Assembly (NCBI GenBank): GCA_012064415.1
Contig: SSNU01000292.1
Location: forward strand, 1 to 15,387
Source: Gyrodactylus bullatarudis
Taxonomy: Eukaryota; Platyhelminthes; Monogenea; Gyrodactylidea; Gyrodactylidae
Length of the DNA: 15,387 bases
Direction: 5' to 3'
The position numbers and the translations under genes are program-made. The first letter of the stretch is position 1. Every line of letters begins with the position of its first letter. Shown here piece after piece: positions 14,183-15,387 of the stretch. The notes below the pieces were generated by a model that was given only the letters and a program-made list of their open reading frames with translations, was not told where the DNA came from and did no database searches.

Positions 14183-14873
14183 CCCTTTCGATACCAGAGG
14201 TCATTTATGACCTCTATGTTCAAACTGACTTTTTCCAATGATTTTGAAACATTTTTTTAATGATTATTTTTTGATAGTATACCACAAACTATCTTAGTTT
14301 GCTATCATGCTATATTTTTGCTAGCCAGGCATAAGAATGCCATAGATATTTGAACTTTTACCGAAAGAAGTAGAATTCCTTAATTCATGATTCTTTTTGA
14401 TTGAAATGATTAAACTTATCAATGTTCAGAGATAATAAGATTAATCTCCGTAGAAGCTAAATAGTTAATCCAAAACAAGGTATATTTTTTATGCATGAAA
14501 TCAATGAGCAGTTCCATCAATAGTCTCGTGAAAATGGGGCAATTTTCAACCCCATTTTTACCTTAGATCTTCAATATCTAGGTTATTTTGTAATAAGATC
14601 GAATGAAATTTAAAAGATATCCTTTTTGACATTAATTGAGTCTTTGAAACAATTAACTTTCAAATAAATCCCTTCATTGGCAAAGTTTCACTCTAAATTA
14701 CTCACTAGTAGATGGGAATTTCAATATAAATTAGACTATGATGAAATTATGTGTAAGAAAAACTTTTTTATAAAATTTTGTTCTTGTAAAGGTTTTTTTT
14801 CATCACATTCTAGGTAATTCTGTGAGAGAATTAAGCTTGAAACTTTATTCGTTCAGCTTTGGTATCGAAAGGG
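14183..14873. mobile_element. piggyBac-like non-autonomous element
   Basis: Perfect 14-base terminal inverted repeats CCCTTTCGATACCA at each end, directly flanked by TTAA on both sides (14179-14182 and 14874-14877). TTAA duplication and termini starting CCC are the hallmark of the piggyBac superfamily. Length is 691 bases with no transposase ORF, so it needs a partner in trans. Just inside the left end is a palindrome GAGGTCAT-TT-ATGACCTC (14197-14214). Confidence 0.85.
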
Positions 14874-14877
14874 TTAA

Positions 14878-15306
14878 ATAGGGTTACTTCTCTGGAACTC
14901 TACAATCTCCAACTATTTCGTTCTAGGTTCTTAGGTAATATATTCCTAAGTTTTGTCTCAACTGTTAATGAATTGGTCAATGTCGCTGAATAGATCCCAC
15001 CATGACTAGTACGAAAGAAGCTCTCGGGGCTCTACTGTAGTTACGAAGGGATCCATTTTGTAAGCTGTATCATTCAGTGACATGGGTGAATTAAGACGAA
15101 CCTGAGAGATTAGTACCTAAGCACTTAGAGCGAAGTAATTGTAGACTATAGGTGCTACTATTATAATAGTCAATTATTATTATTCGTCAATGTTGATTAG
15201 TACCTTGTGCCTGAGAAAGGATGAACTTTAGTCAGTAATAAATCATGCAAATAACATTCTTATAAGACACCCAGCCCCTCATTTTGAAGGTCTTTTAATA
15301 TTAAAG
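14878..15306. other. Intergenic or intron, small hairpins only
   Basis: Somewhat less AT-rich than neighbours at 14995-15130. It has short palindromes (CTAAGCACTTAG at 15117-15128; ACTATTATAATAGT near 15156). A 12-codon ORF with a good start context (CCCACCATGAC near 15002) stops at once and is not convincing. No RNA gene was recognised. Confidence 0.35.
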
Positions 15307-15354
15307 AAGATGAACTTGGTCATTTGGATTTATCGCCAATTCCTGGAAAGTTAG
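15307..15354 (+). CDS. Possible exon of a downstream gene
   Basis: Between AG (15305-15306) and a strong donor GTGAGT (15355-15360). It reads DELGHLDLSPIPGKL, protein-like in composition. The frame is open upstream only to about 15288. It cannot belong to the propeller-like gene unless that gene has another end, because that reading frame stops at 10442. No family recognised. Confidence 0.35.
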   Translation, partial: KMNLVIWIYRQFLES

Positions 15355-15387
15355 GTGAGTTTTTGATTGCCTTAAATGAAAAAGCTT

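Noticed and set aside
14990..15130. Possible structured RNA or rRNA fragment in a less AT-rich patch
   Set aside because: A few words resembled large-subunit rRNA (AGTACGAAAG), but the surrounding sequence did not follow any rRNA or 5S pattern I could recognise.
1..15387. CRISPR array, bacterial operon or phage content
   Set aside because: No regular direct repeats with spacers, no ribosome-binding sites or compact gene runs. The window is eukaryotic in structure.

Overview
The window looks like nuclear DNA from an AT-rich invertebrate animal; an arthropod is plausible but not proven. The evidence is a multi-exon gene with consensus GT/AG introns, a degraded Penelope-like retroelement with an animal-type GIY-YIG endonuclease, a piggyBac-like TTAA element, a probable tRNA-derived SINE and several long-inverted-repeat MITE-like elements. 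There is no sign of bacterial gene organisation.

Layout. Positions 1-1630 hold relic repeats and a complete foldback element (516-1252). From 1631 to 10442 the plus strand carries the 3' part of a protein gene: nine exons in unbroken phase, 468 codons visible, ending in TAG. The protein has features of a beta-propeller (WD40-like) C-terminus, but I do not recognise the gene. Its introns have collected foldback elements (4837-5071, 6084-6837, and relics near 2744-3160 and 5654-5934), a 39-bp dispersed repeat (2045-2083 and 3981-4019), and an inverted-repeat insertion at 9844-10290 that ends just before the last exon.

Directly downstream of this gene, on the minus strand, is a 5'-truncated Penelope-like element (12270-10832). 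In its own orientation it contains an inverted 184-bp pseudo-LTR (pLTR), the end of the reverse transcriptase, a GIY-YIG endonuclease, a frame-shifted C-terminal tail with a nuclear localisation signal, a sense pLTR, and the first codons of a following ORF. From 12271 to the right end lie relic repeats, a tRNA-SINE candidate (about 13640-13875), a 691-bp piggyBac-like element (14183-14873) and a possible exon of another gene (15307-15354).

The most interesting signal is a shared motif, CTGATGAG followed after 7-8 bases by GAAAT. It resembles a hammerhead ribozyme core and sits between short complementary arms. It occurs in the Penelope pLTR, in the inverted repeat at 9844-10290 and in the 39-bp intronic repeats. 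The first two elements also share a short conserved peptide (SVAQLKT) starting just downstream of the motif, which suggests that the 9844-10290 insertion is a remnant of a second Penelope-like lineage.
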